A stretch of 64,000 bases of DNA, from assembly GCF_014695715.1 (NCBI RefSeq), contig NZ_JACJOT010000013.1:558001-622000 (forward strand). Reading direction: 5' to 3'. Below the pieces are notes generated by a model that did no database searches, was not told the DNA's origin, and saw only the letters and a list, made by a program, of their open reading frames with translations. Both the position numbers and the translations under genes were made by a program. Position 1 is the stretch's first letter, and every line of letters begins with the position of its first letter. This DNA comes from Microcoleus sp. FACHB-68. Its GTDB lineage: Bacteria > Cyanobacteriota > Cyanobacteriia > Cyanobacteriales > Oscillatoriaceae. This document shows positions 9,878-18,772 of the stretch, piece by piece.

Positions 9878-10516
9878 GGTTTGGCTGAATGAGGAGATAA
9901 TTTAGCGATGTTGTGCCGGTGGCGATTCATTGATTTCGCTCCACCGATCCCAGCCGCTCTATTTGATTTCTAGCACTTAATGCTGAAAATTGCCAAAAAG
10001 GGATATTCCACACCGGCCTTGTTTAATGTAAAATTTTGTAAAGTTTTAGGTTCGGATCAAACCAGCCAGACAAACTTCTATCCCAATCAACCCTTATCCT
10101 GTTTAAGTTCAAGAAGGCAATGTGGCTGTCAAATTACAACCGCCCAAACCAATATTTCAACTAACCTTTATTCAAGATGTCTTCTGCAAATCTATCGTTA
10201 GGGGGTTCTTGGATGGACATTCTATAAATAATAATGTAGACACTCGTTTAATTGCTCGTAAAAAATTGAAATCGCCTCTGACTCGCCCCTTCATGAATCA
10301 AACTTTTCAGCTATCTATTAGCGATAAAAAAAACTGGGAATTAGTGCTTTACTATTCAAAGTTTTGTCAAAAAATATTACTCAGGCAATTTATAACTGAA
10401 AAAGACAATATTATTTTAGTATCAAAATTGTCTACTTTTTATAGGCAATTCAGTATTTTTAGTCATTAATCGAAAATTTAATTAAGCGGTTCAGCAAAAA
10501 CCTTGAGGGAACCTCC
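9878..10516. other. Intergenic region upstream of DUF1816 copy 2
   Basis: About 640 bases with long AT-rich stretches. Open frames occur on the + strand (for example 10122-10469) but show no family resemblance and start without a convincing ribosome binding site. I treat it as non-coding, holding the promoters of the hydrolase and of the downstream DUF1816 gene. Confidence 0.5.
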
Positions 10517-10765
10517 ATGAATTTAGCCAAACAAATCGAAGAAATTTTTACGGTTTGCTTAGAAAAACTAGAATTAGCTTGGTGGGTGGAAATTATCACT
10601 TGTCAGCCGGCCTGCACTTACTACTTTGGCCCTTTTATCACGGCCAAAGATGCTGAACTCTCTCAAAACGGTTATATAGAAGATTTAGAACAAGAGAAAG
10701 CCCAAGGAATTGCCGTTAAAATTAAGCAGTGCCAGCCAATGGATCTAACGATTTGTCAGGATTAA
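10517..10765 (+). CDS. DUF1816 protein (copy 2)
   Basis: An 82-residue paralogue of the gene at 8547. It shares the W-V-E-(I/V)-(I/V)-T core, CTYYFGPF, a Y-(M/I)-E-D-L block and the closing P-(M/L)-x-L-T. The ATG at 10517 follows a GAGGGAA ribosome binding site. Function is unknown. The two copies share position and strand, suggesting local duplication with an unrelated hydrolase gene between them. Confidence 0.8.
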   Translation: MNLAKQIEEIFTVCLEKLELAWWVEIITCQPACTYYFGPFITAKDAELSQNGYIEDLEQEKAQGIAVKIKQCQPMDLTICQD

Positions 10766-10780
10766 TATAGAGTTTGAGCG

Positions 10781-10839
10781 TGGCTGGAATTGTAACGTTG
10801 CCGGTACTTCCAAACTCGGCAATGTTACGATTCCAGTCA
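10781..10839. terminator. Strong bidirectional hairpin between convergent genes
   Basis: Arms 10781-10803 and 10817-10839 pair along 23 positions with only G-T wobbles as exceptions, around a 13-nt loop. It sits between the stop codons of the convergent DUF1816 and TgpA-like genes, where it can terminate or separate both transcripts. Confidence 0.65.
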
Positions 10840-10893
10840 AGTCAACATTTTTTCTAAATCCACACTAACTTGAAAGTGACATAAATTCACAAC

Positions 10894-13212
10894 TCAGGAT
10901 TTAGAACCTTTACGGGGTGACTTCTTTTTCAACGCTTGTAAACGTTCGCGCAAGTCATTGACATTTGCAGTATGACCCCCATAACGCCAACTGACATAGG
11001 CGTGTGTAATTTCTTCAATTGTTTGGGCCAACAGGCCAGAATGCTGCTGCTGCGACTCGTGGGCATATTCTAAAGGCGTTTGAGCAGGGTGCTTGCGGAA
11101 TCCTTGGGTCGATAACCAACTGAGCATTTGCTGATAAAGACGTTCCATCGGAGGCAACTTAGCAAGCCATTGCCGGTACCGCCATGCTCGCCACTGATTC
11201 CAACCTAACCAGCCTAAAAAGCCCAGGCAAATCGCAAAAAGCAGGCCCATAAATAAACCGCCCCAGCCTTGAGAAAAGACCCCCCACAACCAAGCAACTG
11301 TTGCAAGTAGCCAGCCGATCAATCCACCGAATAAGGAGTTTAAAAAACCAGCCACCGGCGAAGGTAGCCAGCCGGCAACCCAATTCCAGAACTGACGCAA
11401 CACACTAAACGTTTGGTTTTCTTCAATCGAAGGCGGAATCAATTCATGACCGGGGATGGGATCAAAAGCAAACCAGCCGTGATTGGGGAAATACACCTCC
11501 GTCATCGCGTAGGCATCTGTGTTGCGGACAATATAGAAGCCGGTGAAAGGATTAAACTCTCCAGGCGCATAACCGGCCACCAGTCGCGCCGGAATGCCGA
11601 TCGAACGCAGCATCACCGTGAGAACTGTGGAGAAGTGGTCGGGATAGCCTCCTTGATATTTGAACAAGAAAGCTTCCACCATATCTTCATCTTCCTCGAA
11701 AAACGGTAGATTTGGCTCAATTGCATAGCGCTGCTTTACCGCTTGGGCGAGATAAAGCGCTTTTTCATAAGGAGAAGTGATGGGTTGGGGCGACCGTGCT
11801 AATAATTCCTCAGTATGTTGCCTGACCTTACTCGCAATTTTCGGAGGAACTTGCAGGTAATAATCTCGGATGTCCTTGTAGTTACGGTTATTAGGAGCCA
11901 GGGGCTTTGCTTTGCTCAACACCGCACGGTTGCGGTAGGGCACTTGAGAAATCACACTGTAGGTAAGTCCCTCGCCCAATCCAACCGGCGCTCGTAACCC
12001 CCCTTCTGTATCCACCGCTATTTCCTGGGTGGGAAAGTAAAGTTGCCGGGGTTGGGACAGAACCGGAATCAGGTTAGGCATATCCGAGATAACGGTATAA
12101 GTCTGGATGACCTCCTCAGTGCGATTAGCCGTAGGCAGTATACTCAGAAAAAATTGATAAGTCCAAGAAGGTCGATTCACCTTCTGCGTTGTCTCGTTGC
12201 GGGAGATTTGCCAACCTTGGCCGGTGTATCGGTCAAACGCTAGCACTCGCAAAAATCCCTGCGCTTGAGAGCGCACCCGCATCACCACTTGCGGTTTCAT
12301 TTCACCCCGCAGGTTTAGGTTCATCTCGGTGTTAAAGCCAGAGTAAAAGTTCTCATCAAGCTGCCCTGGCCCGCTACCTATCCCTTGCCCAGTGCCTTCA
12401 TTTCCCGCTCTTGCAGAACGCGGATTGAAAATGCGGCTGCTATCAAATTCGCCCTCAAAATTTATCGGGGCGCTCACCGGAAATGTCCGCAACTGGTAAC
12501 CGGGAAAGCGGGGCAGCAAGGCAAAAATTCCCAAACCCAGCCCAACAATTAAAGTAAAAAGTAAAAGGTAAAACGTAAAAAGTTTTCGAGTTTCTTTTGG
12601 CTTTCTTTTGACAGTTGCCTGTTTGCTTTTGCCTGGGTCTAACCCCAACCGTGAACGGTAATCGAGGACTAAAGTGGGCAGAGCTAGCGCTAAAAAAAGC
12701 AGCAAGAGTGGCCCGAACGCTAACGTTTCAGAGATGGTGCCGGCAACCCCTAACAGAATCAGCCCAATCACCATTGAATAGCCCAAATCCTTGCGGCGCG
12801 GCAGGTCGAAGCTATGAAGTACCTGCAGTTGAATGAGCAACTGAGCCAACACCAAGCGCGTATCATTCGTTGCGTTAATGGCCGAGGCAAATAGACCCTG
12901 AAAGAACAGCGCCAAAGCCACGAGCATTCCGATTGCAATTAAGAATTTAATCGGCACATTGGGCCGGCGACGCCGATACCAACTCCAAGTGGCACCCGCA
13001 ATGCTCAATGGCACCGCCCACAGACTCAGCTGAGTCTCGCCGGCAACATCAGTGGCCACAATCCCAACAATTACAAGCGCTTGCACCAACACCCGCAGCA
13101 AGATAGAGTCCTCTGCTACTGGTGCCGGCACCGCCTGCAGACGCCGCCGCAGATTGCCCAACAACGGAGCATTTCGCAGCTGCCGAAGCCCTGACGAGTT
13201 AGACATAGTCAA
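10894..13212 (-). CDS. TgpA-type membrane protein with degenerate transglutaminase domain
   Basis: A 772-residue protein with the DUF3488-transglutaminase-DUF4129 layout. Several membrane helices occupy about residues 40-250, a periplasmic domain about 250-610, a further membrane segment about 630-665 and a cytoplasmic tail. The transglutaminase-like core is recognisable (MLRSIGIPARLVAGYAPGE, then EVYFPNHGWFAFDP). Active members have GYCEHF and HAWVEV at the catalytic Cys and His; here these read GYPDHF and YAMTEV. Cys and His are therefore replaced by Pro and Tyr, and only the Asp in FDP remains, so ordinary cysteine-dependent catalysis is unlikely. It follows hetZ-patU on the same strand, 49 bases after patU. 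Confidence 0.85.
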   Translation of the reverse strand: MTMSNSSGLRQLRNAPLLGNLRRRLQAVPAPVAEDSILLRVLVQALVIVGIVATDVAGETQLSLWAVPLSIAGATWSWYRRRRPNVPIKFLIAIGMLVALALFFQGLFASAINATNDTRLVLAQLLIQLQVLHSFDLPRRKDLGYSMVIGLILLGVAGTISETLAFGPLLLLFLALALPTLVLDYRSRLGLDPGKSKQATVKRKPKETRKLFTFYLLLFTLIVGLGLGIFALLPRFPGYQLRTFPVSAPINFEGEFDSSRIFNPRSARAGNEGTGQGIGSGPGQLDENFYSGFNTEMNLNLRGEMKPQVVMRVRSQAQGFLRVLAFDRYTGQGWQISRNETTQKVNRPSWTYQFFLSILPTANRTEEVIQTYTVISDMPNLIPVLSQPRQLYFPTQEIAVDTEGGLRAPVGLGEGLTYSVISQVPYRNRAVLSKAKPLAPNNRNYKDIRDYYLQVPPKIASKVRQHTEELLARSPQPITSPYEKALYLAQAVKQRYAIEPNLPFFEEDEDMVEAFLFKYQGGYPDHFSTVLTVMLRSIGIPARLVAGYAPGEFNPFTGFYIVRNTDAYAMTEVYFPNHGWFAFDPIPGHELIPPSIEENQTFSVLRQFWNWVAGWLPSPVAGFLNSLFGGLIGWLLATVAWLWGVFSQGWGGLFMGLLFAICLGFLGWLGWNQWRAWRYRQWLAKLPPMERLYQQMLSWLSTQGFRKHPAQTPLEYAHESQQQHSGLLAQTIEEITHAYVSWRYGGHTANVNDLRERLQALKKKSPRKGSKS

Positions 13213-13251
13213 TTTTTGATTTTGGATGCTTTTTCAATCTAAAATCAAAAA
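13213..13251 (-). promoter_or_regulatory. Hairpin immediately upstream of the TgpA-like start codon
   Basis: Arms 13213-13226 and 13238-13251 form a 14-bp AT-rich stem with one wobble, ending next to the ATG at 13212. In the transcript it would cover the ribosome-binding region, so it may dampen translation or work as a weak attenuator between patU and the downstream gene. The same AAATCAAAAATCG-type sequence is a common intergenic repeat in cyanobacteria. Confidence 0.4.
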
Positions 13252-13261
13252 TCGAAAATTG

Positions 13262-14281
13262 CTATAAAGTGGGGCAAACAGCCAACATCAGAGGTTTGTT
13301 TTCCAAGTTTTGAAAACGCACTTCTAACGAATAAGTCTGGCCCGGTTGTGGGTCGAATATTTCCACACTCAAGCACCCACCATCAGGGCGCTGTGCAGTT
13401 GCCAGAGCTTGGCCGCACCTTAACTGCAAGCTGCCACCACAAGGCAGTTGGCTTTGAATCCGGAGACGGGGAAACTGACCTTCCGGTTGATATTCTCCGT
13501 CCAAGCTCAGTACACCAGCCGCAGTTAGCCATTGCCTTTCCACCCTCAGCTGAGCCGGTGAGACTTTCAGCGTCAGATTGCCCACGATCTCCCGCGCCGC
13601 CAGGAGTGACAGTAAGATCTGTTCAGCCTGAGTTGCAGCTTCGTAAGTATCGGGGAAGGAAAAATCGTAACCACCACGAGCCGGTCCCAGCAGCATTTTC
13701 CCAGCGATATTGTTTAGTGTTTGGGACTGATCGGGAAATAGGGCTTCCACAGCACGCACCAGCTTTACCCCTTCCCGCAGAGAAGATTGCACCAACTCCT
13801 GACATCGATCCAGAAGTGGGGCTAAGACGGTTTCCGGAACCCGTACCGGCAGTTTGAGCGTTTGTAGTTGAGCAGTCCATAAAGACTGTTCGGGAACTTG
13901 CGCCTCAAATCCGCAGTCAGGATATTCCGACACCTCAGTTTCCCAAGGAAAAAGCGGCAGCTTCTCTTGGATCTCAATTTGCATTCGACGCTTCAGCAGC
14001 GCGTGAAAACGATCTTGCACGGCAGGTATGTCTCCCAGTTTGAGTTGTTGACCACCTCGATCCGGGGGAAGGACTTGCGATGCACGGTGATTAGAGATTG
14101 GGGGGTTCTCCTCTTCCGAATCCAGGGGGTCTATGTCAGCCAACTCCAGGTCTTCTACCCCGTCATCGCCCGCAGAAGTCCCTGAGCTGGAGAAGTCTCC
14201 AGCCTGGGGAGAGGCATTTATGGGGGGATCCTGTAACAGCCAAGCGAACAAACTTTGTAGCGCTTCTGAGTCTCTATTCAT
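13262..14281 (-). CDS. patU: PatU-like protein (DUF1822-type)
   Basis: A 339-residue protein placed directly after hetZ, overlapping it by 8 bases (ATGAATAG), so translation is probably coupled. The order hetZ then patU matches Nostoc, where patU is one gene, and Anabaena 7120, where it is split into patU5 and patU3. The N-terminal segment (SEALQSLFAWLLQDPP) and the C-terminal beta-rich DUF1822-like region are separated by an acidic, proline-rich linker. In Anabaena PatU3 opposes HetZ in heterocyst patterning. Its role in strains without heterocysts is unknown. The call rests on synteny and recognised sequence character rather than a catalytic motif. Confidence 0.72.
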   Translation of the reverse strand: MNRDSEALQSLFAWLLQDPPINASPQAGDFSSSGTSAGDDGVEDLELADIDPLDSEEENPPISNHRASQVLPPDRGGQQLKLGDIPAVQDRFHALLKRRMQIEIQEKLPLFPWETEVSEYPDCGFEAQVPEQSLWTAQLQTLKLPVRVPETVLAPLLDRCQELVQSSLREGVKLVRAVEALFPDQSQTLNNIAGKMLLGPARGGYDFSFPDTYEAATQAEQILLSLLAAREIVGNLTLKVSPAQLRVERQWLTAAGVLSLDGEYQPEGQFPRLRIQSQLPCGGSLQLRCGQALATAQRPDGGCLSVEIFDPQPGQTYSLEVRFQNLENKPLMLAVCPTL

Positions 14282-15416
14282 TAGTAGATGTACCCTCTCC
14301 GGACACTAAACGATTGCGAATTTCCCAGGCTTGCTCCAGCAGCTTAAACCACCTTTTCTGCACCTGGTTAACTGTACAACCCAAGATTTGTGCGATTTCC
14401 GTATCAGCTTTTCCCTTTTGTTTTAACCGTAGCAGTTCAGAATTTTCTTGACCAATTTTTTCGTGCAACTCCTGCCACTGGTGTGGCACAAGCCCTAGGT
14501 TTTTCTCCAAATCTGCTTCCAACCACTGATGGACGAGTTCCCAGCGATGGCGAAGTGCAAACCGAATGAGGTGATATTTGAAACGCTGCTGTAAATAATC
14601 CCGCTGCCTAGGTGTCAACCCTAGAATAGTCTCAATTTCGTGGGTTGTTAAATCTTGCAAGCGCAGCGAAAAGTAATCGGCACAGTCGTTTCGCTGATTC
14701 TCTTCTAGGTAGGCCATTAATTCTTTAATGACCTCTTGGCGCAGATCCTCAACCATCGGTTCAGGTTCTTTAGCAACCATCAGCTCTCGCACTTGCTGTA
14801 CAGAGGTGTCGTTCCACGTCTGATCAGACTCGACACCGGCTCCCTCTGCTGCCTGCTCCATATCTACAGAGGTTTCTAGCGGCTGCTGTTGTGAAAATGT
14901 TTGCGCCCGTAGAATAATCAACTGCTGGCTGCGTCCCCCGCGCAAAGGAATGCGCCGCTTACCATAGCGCTCTACGAAGGCCATATATTCGGAGAGTTCT
15001 AACAGCGTTTTGGGGCTGTAAGTCGCGCTTAGCTGGGCCTCCCGCCGAAAGGCATTTAAGGCTTCCAGATAAAATCCCTGTAAAAAATCTTCAATCAGGG
15101 TTAGCCGCGCTTGATAACCGGCTTGTGCTTGGGGAGGTGTAATGTAACGATAGACAATGGCACTGAGGGTGCTGTGTAATTCGACTCGTCCTTGACGCGA
15201 CCCCAAGGCGTAATAGTTAAGACATTGCTGTAAGCGATGCCGAGCCAAAGTTGTCGCCCAGACTTCTACCTCTCCGGATGCCTGAATGCGCTGGCTTTGG
15301 TCGCAGATCCGAGTGACTTCTTCGGCGATCCGCATTGCCACATCTCGGCAGTTGTGCTCAGATGCACGAGTGGACTGTTTGAGTTCACTAAACAGCAGCT
15401 GAAATATTGCTTCCAC
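14274..15416 (-). CDS. hetZ: HetZ-family regulatory protein
   Basis: A 380-residue protein that I recognise as HetZ. Characteristic blocks include LARHRLQQCLNYYALGS, GRVELHSTLSAIVYRYI, FLQGFYLEALNAFRRE, and the helix-turn-helix-like C-terminal half with LGLTPRQRDYLQQRFKYHL and ILGCTVNQVQKRWFKLLEQ. In Anabaena HetZ is a DNA-binding protein acting early in heterocyst differentiation downstream of HetR. The family also occurs in non-heterocystous filamentous strains, so its presence indicates filamentous lineage more than nitrogen fixation. It is the first gene of an apparent hetZ-patU-tgpA-like operon. Confidence 0.85.
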   Translation of the reverse strand: MEAIFQLLFSELKQSTRASEHNCRDVAMRIAEEVTRICDQSQRIQASGEVEVWATTLARHRLQQCLNYYALGSRQGRVELHSTLSAIVYRYITPPQAQAGYQARLTLIEDFLQGFYLEALNAFRREAQLSATYSPKTLLELSEYMAFVERYGKRRIPLRGGRSQQLIILRAQTFSQQQPLETSVDMEQAAEGAGVESDQTWNDTSVQQVRELMVAKEPEPMVEDLRQEVIKELMAYLEENQRNDCADYFSLRLQDLTTHEIETILGLTPRQRDYLQQRFKYHLIRFALRHRWELVHQWLEADLEKNLGLVPHQWQELHEKIGQENSELLRLKQKGKADTEIAQILGCTVNQVQKRWFKLLEQAWEIRNRLVSGEGTSTNE

Positions 15417-15609
15417 GCCCTGGCAGCTCTCCCCTTTAATGGTTAATCGCTATCGAAAACCCTAGCACAAGCTGTTGAAACTAAACTTATGTGGGTTTAA
15501 TTAAAGCGGCAATTAAAATGCCACTTTCACCGGCACAGTATGCCACGCCCCTCGGCTGATAATTGCTTGTCCCGTTACACTCAAAGTATAGAAGCGCCTC
15601 AAAATTCAG

Positions 15610-16098
15610 ATGGATTTAGACCAACAAATTCAAGCCCTCGTGGACAATGCCCCCCAAGATGGCAAAACCCCCCAAATTGTAGCCGTGATCGCACCGGCTC
15701 TGAAATGGCTGGCTGCCCAGCTGCGCCATTCCCAATACTACATCCTGCAAACCCTTGATCATGATTGGGTCTTGACCACTTTAAGCAATCGTGCACAACC
15801 CAATGTCGAAAAACGTGCGATCTATGCCTTCCCTACCCTTAAAGACGCCGCTACTGGAGCCTTTGCTCCCCAAGATCCGCAAGTGATGGCGCTGCCGGTT
15901 CCTGTCACCCACATTTTGTTTCAAATGGTTGCTCTCGATACGGTGGACAGTACGGTTTTTTTTGAAATGCCTGGAGCACTAGACTCGGCGACTGAAGTTC
16001 GACGCGAGGATGTGCAAAATCTCATTCAGTCGCTGTTGCAGCAATATGTATCAGCACCGGCACCGAATTTTAACGAGATTCCCCCAGATATTGCCTGA
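15610..16098 (+). CDS. Conserved cyanobacterial hypothetical protein
   Basis: A 162-residue soluble protein with balanced composition, no signal peptide and no membrane segments. I do not recognise a domain with known function. The regular alternation of helix and strand-like segments and the conserved-looking stretches (IAPALKWLAAQLRHSQYYI, VRREDVQNLIQSLLQQYV) suggest a real, folded protein. It is divergent from hetZ and convergent with sds, standing alone with its own promoter. Confidence 0.7.
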   Translation: MDLDQQIQALVDNAPQDGKTPQIVAVIAPALKWLAAQLRHSQYYILQTLDHDWVLTTLSNRAQPNVEKRAIYAFPTLKDAATGAFAPQDPQVMALPVPVTHILFQMVALDTVDSTVFFEMPGALDSATEVRREDVQNLIQSLLQQYVSAPAPNFNEIPPDIA

Positions 16099-16155
16099 GG
16101 GAATTTAGCCTGGATTTTAGATGCACAGATTGTGACAAATCTGCCCTTTAAAATC

Positions 16156-17127
16156 CTAATAAAGCCGGCTTAGAACGTAGTCGGCTAGGTTAATTAAAGT
16201 TTGACGCGGCTCTGAGGGCGGTAACTTGGTTATGTGCTGCACTGCTAGCTGAGCGTGATGTGCAGCTAATTCGCGGGAGCGATCAATGCCGGTGCTTTCT
16301 TTAATGTACGTGAGGGCTTGTTCTAAATCTCCTGCTTGGGAAAATTCTCGCTCGATCAGAGCTTCTAAGTAAGGCTTTTCTTCCAAGGCAAATAACACCG
16401 GCGCTGTCAGATTCCCACTTTTTAGATCGGACGCTGCCGGCTTGCCTAATGCTTCTGTAGAACCCGTAAAGTCCAAGATATCATCCACAATCTGGAAAGC
16501 CAGACCGATATGACGCCCATAGCTATACAAATCTTCTGCCAGTTCTTCCGAAACTTCACTGAGTAAACCGGCTGCTTTAGAACTGTTGGCGAGCAGAGAA
16601 GCTGTTTTGTAGTAGCTCTTTTCTAAGTAAGCTTCTACCGACAAGTTCGTGTCAAAACGGTTGAGTCCTTGCTGAATTTCTCCTTCTGCCAGATCCATAA
16701 TTACTTCTGACAGAAGTTTGACAACCGCCAAGTTATCTAAATTGGCCAAATACCAGGAAGACTGGGCGAATAAGAAATCGCCTGCCAGCACAGCCACTCG
16801 GTTGCCAAAGCTGCTGTGAACGGTGGGAATTCCCCGACGGACTTCTGACTCGTCCACCACATCGTCGTGTACCAAGCTTGCCGTGTGGATCATTTCCGTA
16901 ATTTCTGCCAGCCGGCGGTGACGGGGGGTGATGTCAAGCCCCTGCATTGTTGCTCGCGAGATCAGGAGGACAATTGCTGGCCTCACTCGCTTTCCCGTTG
17001 CACCGAATAGGTGTTCTGCCGCAGCGAACAGGATCGGATGACGAGCACTGACGAGTTGTTTTAAGTTCTCTGTCAGCACCCGCAGGTCTGCTTCAACGGG
17101 GGAAAATAGGGAGGTGGCTGAGGTCAT
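16156..17127 (-). CDS. sds: Solanesyl (polyprenyl) diphosphate synthase
   Basis: A 323-residue trans-prenyltransferase. The two Asp-rich motifs are present: LVHDDVVDES (first DDxxD) and FQIVDDILDFTG (second), with GKRVRPAIVLL binding isopentenyl diphosphate. In cyanobacteria this long-chain enzyme makes the nonaprenyl tail of plastoquinone, which puts it in photosynthetic electron transport. The small residues before the first motif fit a long-chain product, though chain length cannot be proven by reading. Confidence 0.92.
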   Translation of the reverse strand: MTSATSLFSPVEADLRVLTENLKQLVSARHPILFAAAEHLFGATGKRVRPAIVLLISRATMQGLDITPRHRRLAEITEMIHTASLVHDDVVDESEVRRGIPTVHSSFGNRVAVLAGDFLFAQSSWYLANLDNLAVVKLLSEVIMDLAEGEIQQGLNRFDTNLSVEAYLEKSYYKTASLLANSSKAAGLLSEVSEELAEDLYSYGRHIGLAFQIVDDILDFTGSTEALGKPAASDLKSGNLTAPVLFALEEKPYLEALIEREFSQAGDLEQALTYIKESTGIDRSRELAAHHAQLAVQHITKLPPSEPRQTLINLADYVLSRLY

Positions 17128-18531
17128 GGATAGGCCGGCTCAGGCGTTAGTTACGAAAGTTTACATATCTGCTCCTTATTCTAAGCTAAGGCTTTCAGAT
17201 AGGGAAGTTTTGTTTGAATTATCTGTACCGGCCAATTGAATTGTGAAGAAGTAGCCGGTGCTAGAAGATCCATCGGCAAGGGTGGGTTGGCGGTGACCCT
17301 TCTTGGAGTAAGAACCCTACAAAATCAACGCTTTCCCCTATTTTGCCAGCGCTTTTACCCACTTCGCTGAATCAAACGCGCACTTTTATCCGCTTCAATC
17401 GGCACAGCGACAGCTTGACTCAACAATACTGCTCTGGTTCGCCCTTAATTATGTAGATTTATTAAGCACCCCGCCAACACCCTGTGAAAATCACGCATCT
17501 TGTGTTACTTTAAATAATAAGAAATTCATAAATTCCATATATTTTGCCGGCAATAAAATTACAGGAAATCTTGAAAAACCTGTATATTATTTACCGGAAA
17601 ATGCTGTTCGCTTTTTGCGGGAGCTTGCAGCCCGGAGCTAGCGACCCGGCTCTCAAAGAAGGCATCAGGTAAAAAATGGGTTTTCTCATTTTTAAGTTTT
17701 AACTGTTGACCGTTGTCTTCTTACGAGTCTGTGTTGTTTGCAAAGGCTAACCGTATCCTCTCAGGATACTTGAGCCAATCCTGAAATAAAGCATCCGAAG
17801 ATCGATCAGGCATACCGGGTTTACGCCAGTGTCTTTGGACGATGGTCTCTTTATAAACGGACATAGCCCGCTACGTCTGGAAGTAGGCTCGATTAACTTT
17901 CTTTGACCTCTTGATGACCGAGGGTTATTTAGCCTGAGGGTAATGGAGGTTGAGGGCTGCTGCTGTGTAATCGGTTTTTCGGGTTCGGCTCGTTTGGAGG
18001 ACTAAGCACATTTTAAAACGGGCATTTCCTGATTCACTGGAAAGCAGCCAACCACGCCTCGCTTTTTTAATACGGCTTCAGCCTAGAGAAAGCAGCTTGT
18101 TTGAGGCTAGCCACTGCGTTCTGCGGTAGGAATTAGCTTAGGACTGAGGTGAAAGTCTAGGAGTGAGGGTTTTGAGTTGAAGGTGCTGTCCTCAGTGCAA
18201 TCGCATTGATTGCAGTTCGTAGGAAAGGGGGCACTCGCTTGTCAGTGCAGCCGGCACCCGCAATCGTGTTCCATACATAAAAATAGCTGCGGCATTTGAC
18301 ACAATGACTCGTCGTTTGTGTTCGCGACTCGCTGGAAAAGTGCCTAATCTTGAAAGAAGGTTAGGACATGAGTGCAGCTCAAGATAGCCAGCAAGTTTTT
18401 GAACTAGGGTTAGGGCGAGTAATCCAGGTACAGTTCAATCACAAAACAGCTTTTTAAACCGGCATTAAATTCGGTTCGCTGAAAGCCTCCTTAGTTTCTA
18501 TTTAACTTAACTCTCGTATTCTGGCCGTACT
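17128..18531. other. ORF-poor 1.4-kb intergenic stretch
   Basis: Neither strand has a plausible protein gene. I looked for tmRNA, RNase P RNA, SRP RNA, 5S rRNA and tRNA signatures and found none. Small stem-loops are visible, for example TGCAATC/GATTGCA near 18201-18219 and CCTAATCTT/AAGGTTAGG near 18342-18364. The left part should include the sds promoter. The rest could be decayed sequence, an unrecognised structured RNA or a long leader for the small ORF at 18532. Confidence 0.45.
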
Positions 18532-18636
18532 ATGACTTACCATGAGATTCCTCTGATTATTCCCTTTCTGGCAACAGGTTATTTGTTAACAATTTATGTG
18601 CTGTTGAGTTTTGCTCAACGAAATCCTGGGATTTAA
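18532..18636 (+). CDS. Possible 34-residue single-span membrane peptide
   Basis: A small ORF from ATG to TAA encoding MTYHEIPLI..., with one strongly hydrophobic stretch of about 20 residues (IPLIIPFLATGYLLTIYVLL) and a polar tail FAQRNPGI. Size and topology resemble the small single-helix subunits of photosynthetic or NDH complexes, but I cannot match it to any of them. No clear Shine-Dalgarno is present, which is common in cyanobacteria. It may also be chance. Confidence 0.3.
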   Translation: MTYHEIPLIIPFLATGYLLTIYVLLSFAQRNPGI

Positions 18637-18772
18637 AGTTTAAATTCAGCAAGTGCCTGTGAACTGGGTCAGGTTCGCCGCGTATCACAGGCGGTGCCAT
18701 CGCTTTGCACTGTGTAAAAGCAGCCGACGAGGAATCGCGCACAGGACGGTGAACTCACCGCCCGACGCGTTC

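Noticed and set aside
10122-10469. 115-codon open frame on the plus strand
   Set aside because: It starts at GTG without a ribosome binding site, is in AT-rich DNA, and encodes no recognisable protein. Kept as intergenic.
13348-13857. 169-codon open frame on the plus strand inside patU
   Set aside because: Antisense to a recognised gene; composition follows the complement of patU codons.
18368-18457. 29-codon ORF with AGAAGG upstream
   Set aside because: No hydrophobic segment or family resemblance and too short to judge; probably chance.
17128-18531. tmRNA, RNase P RNA, SRP RNA or tRNA
   Set aside because: Key signatures (GGAAAGTCCGG for RNase P, the tag-peptide region and tRNA-like ends for tmRNA, TPsiC arms for tRNA) were not found.
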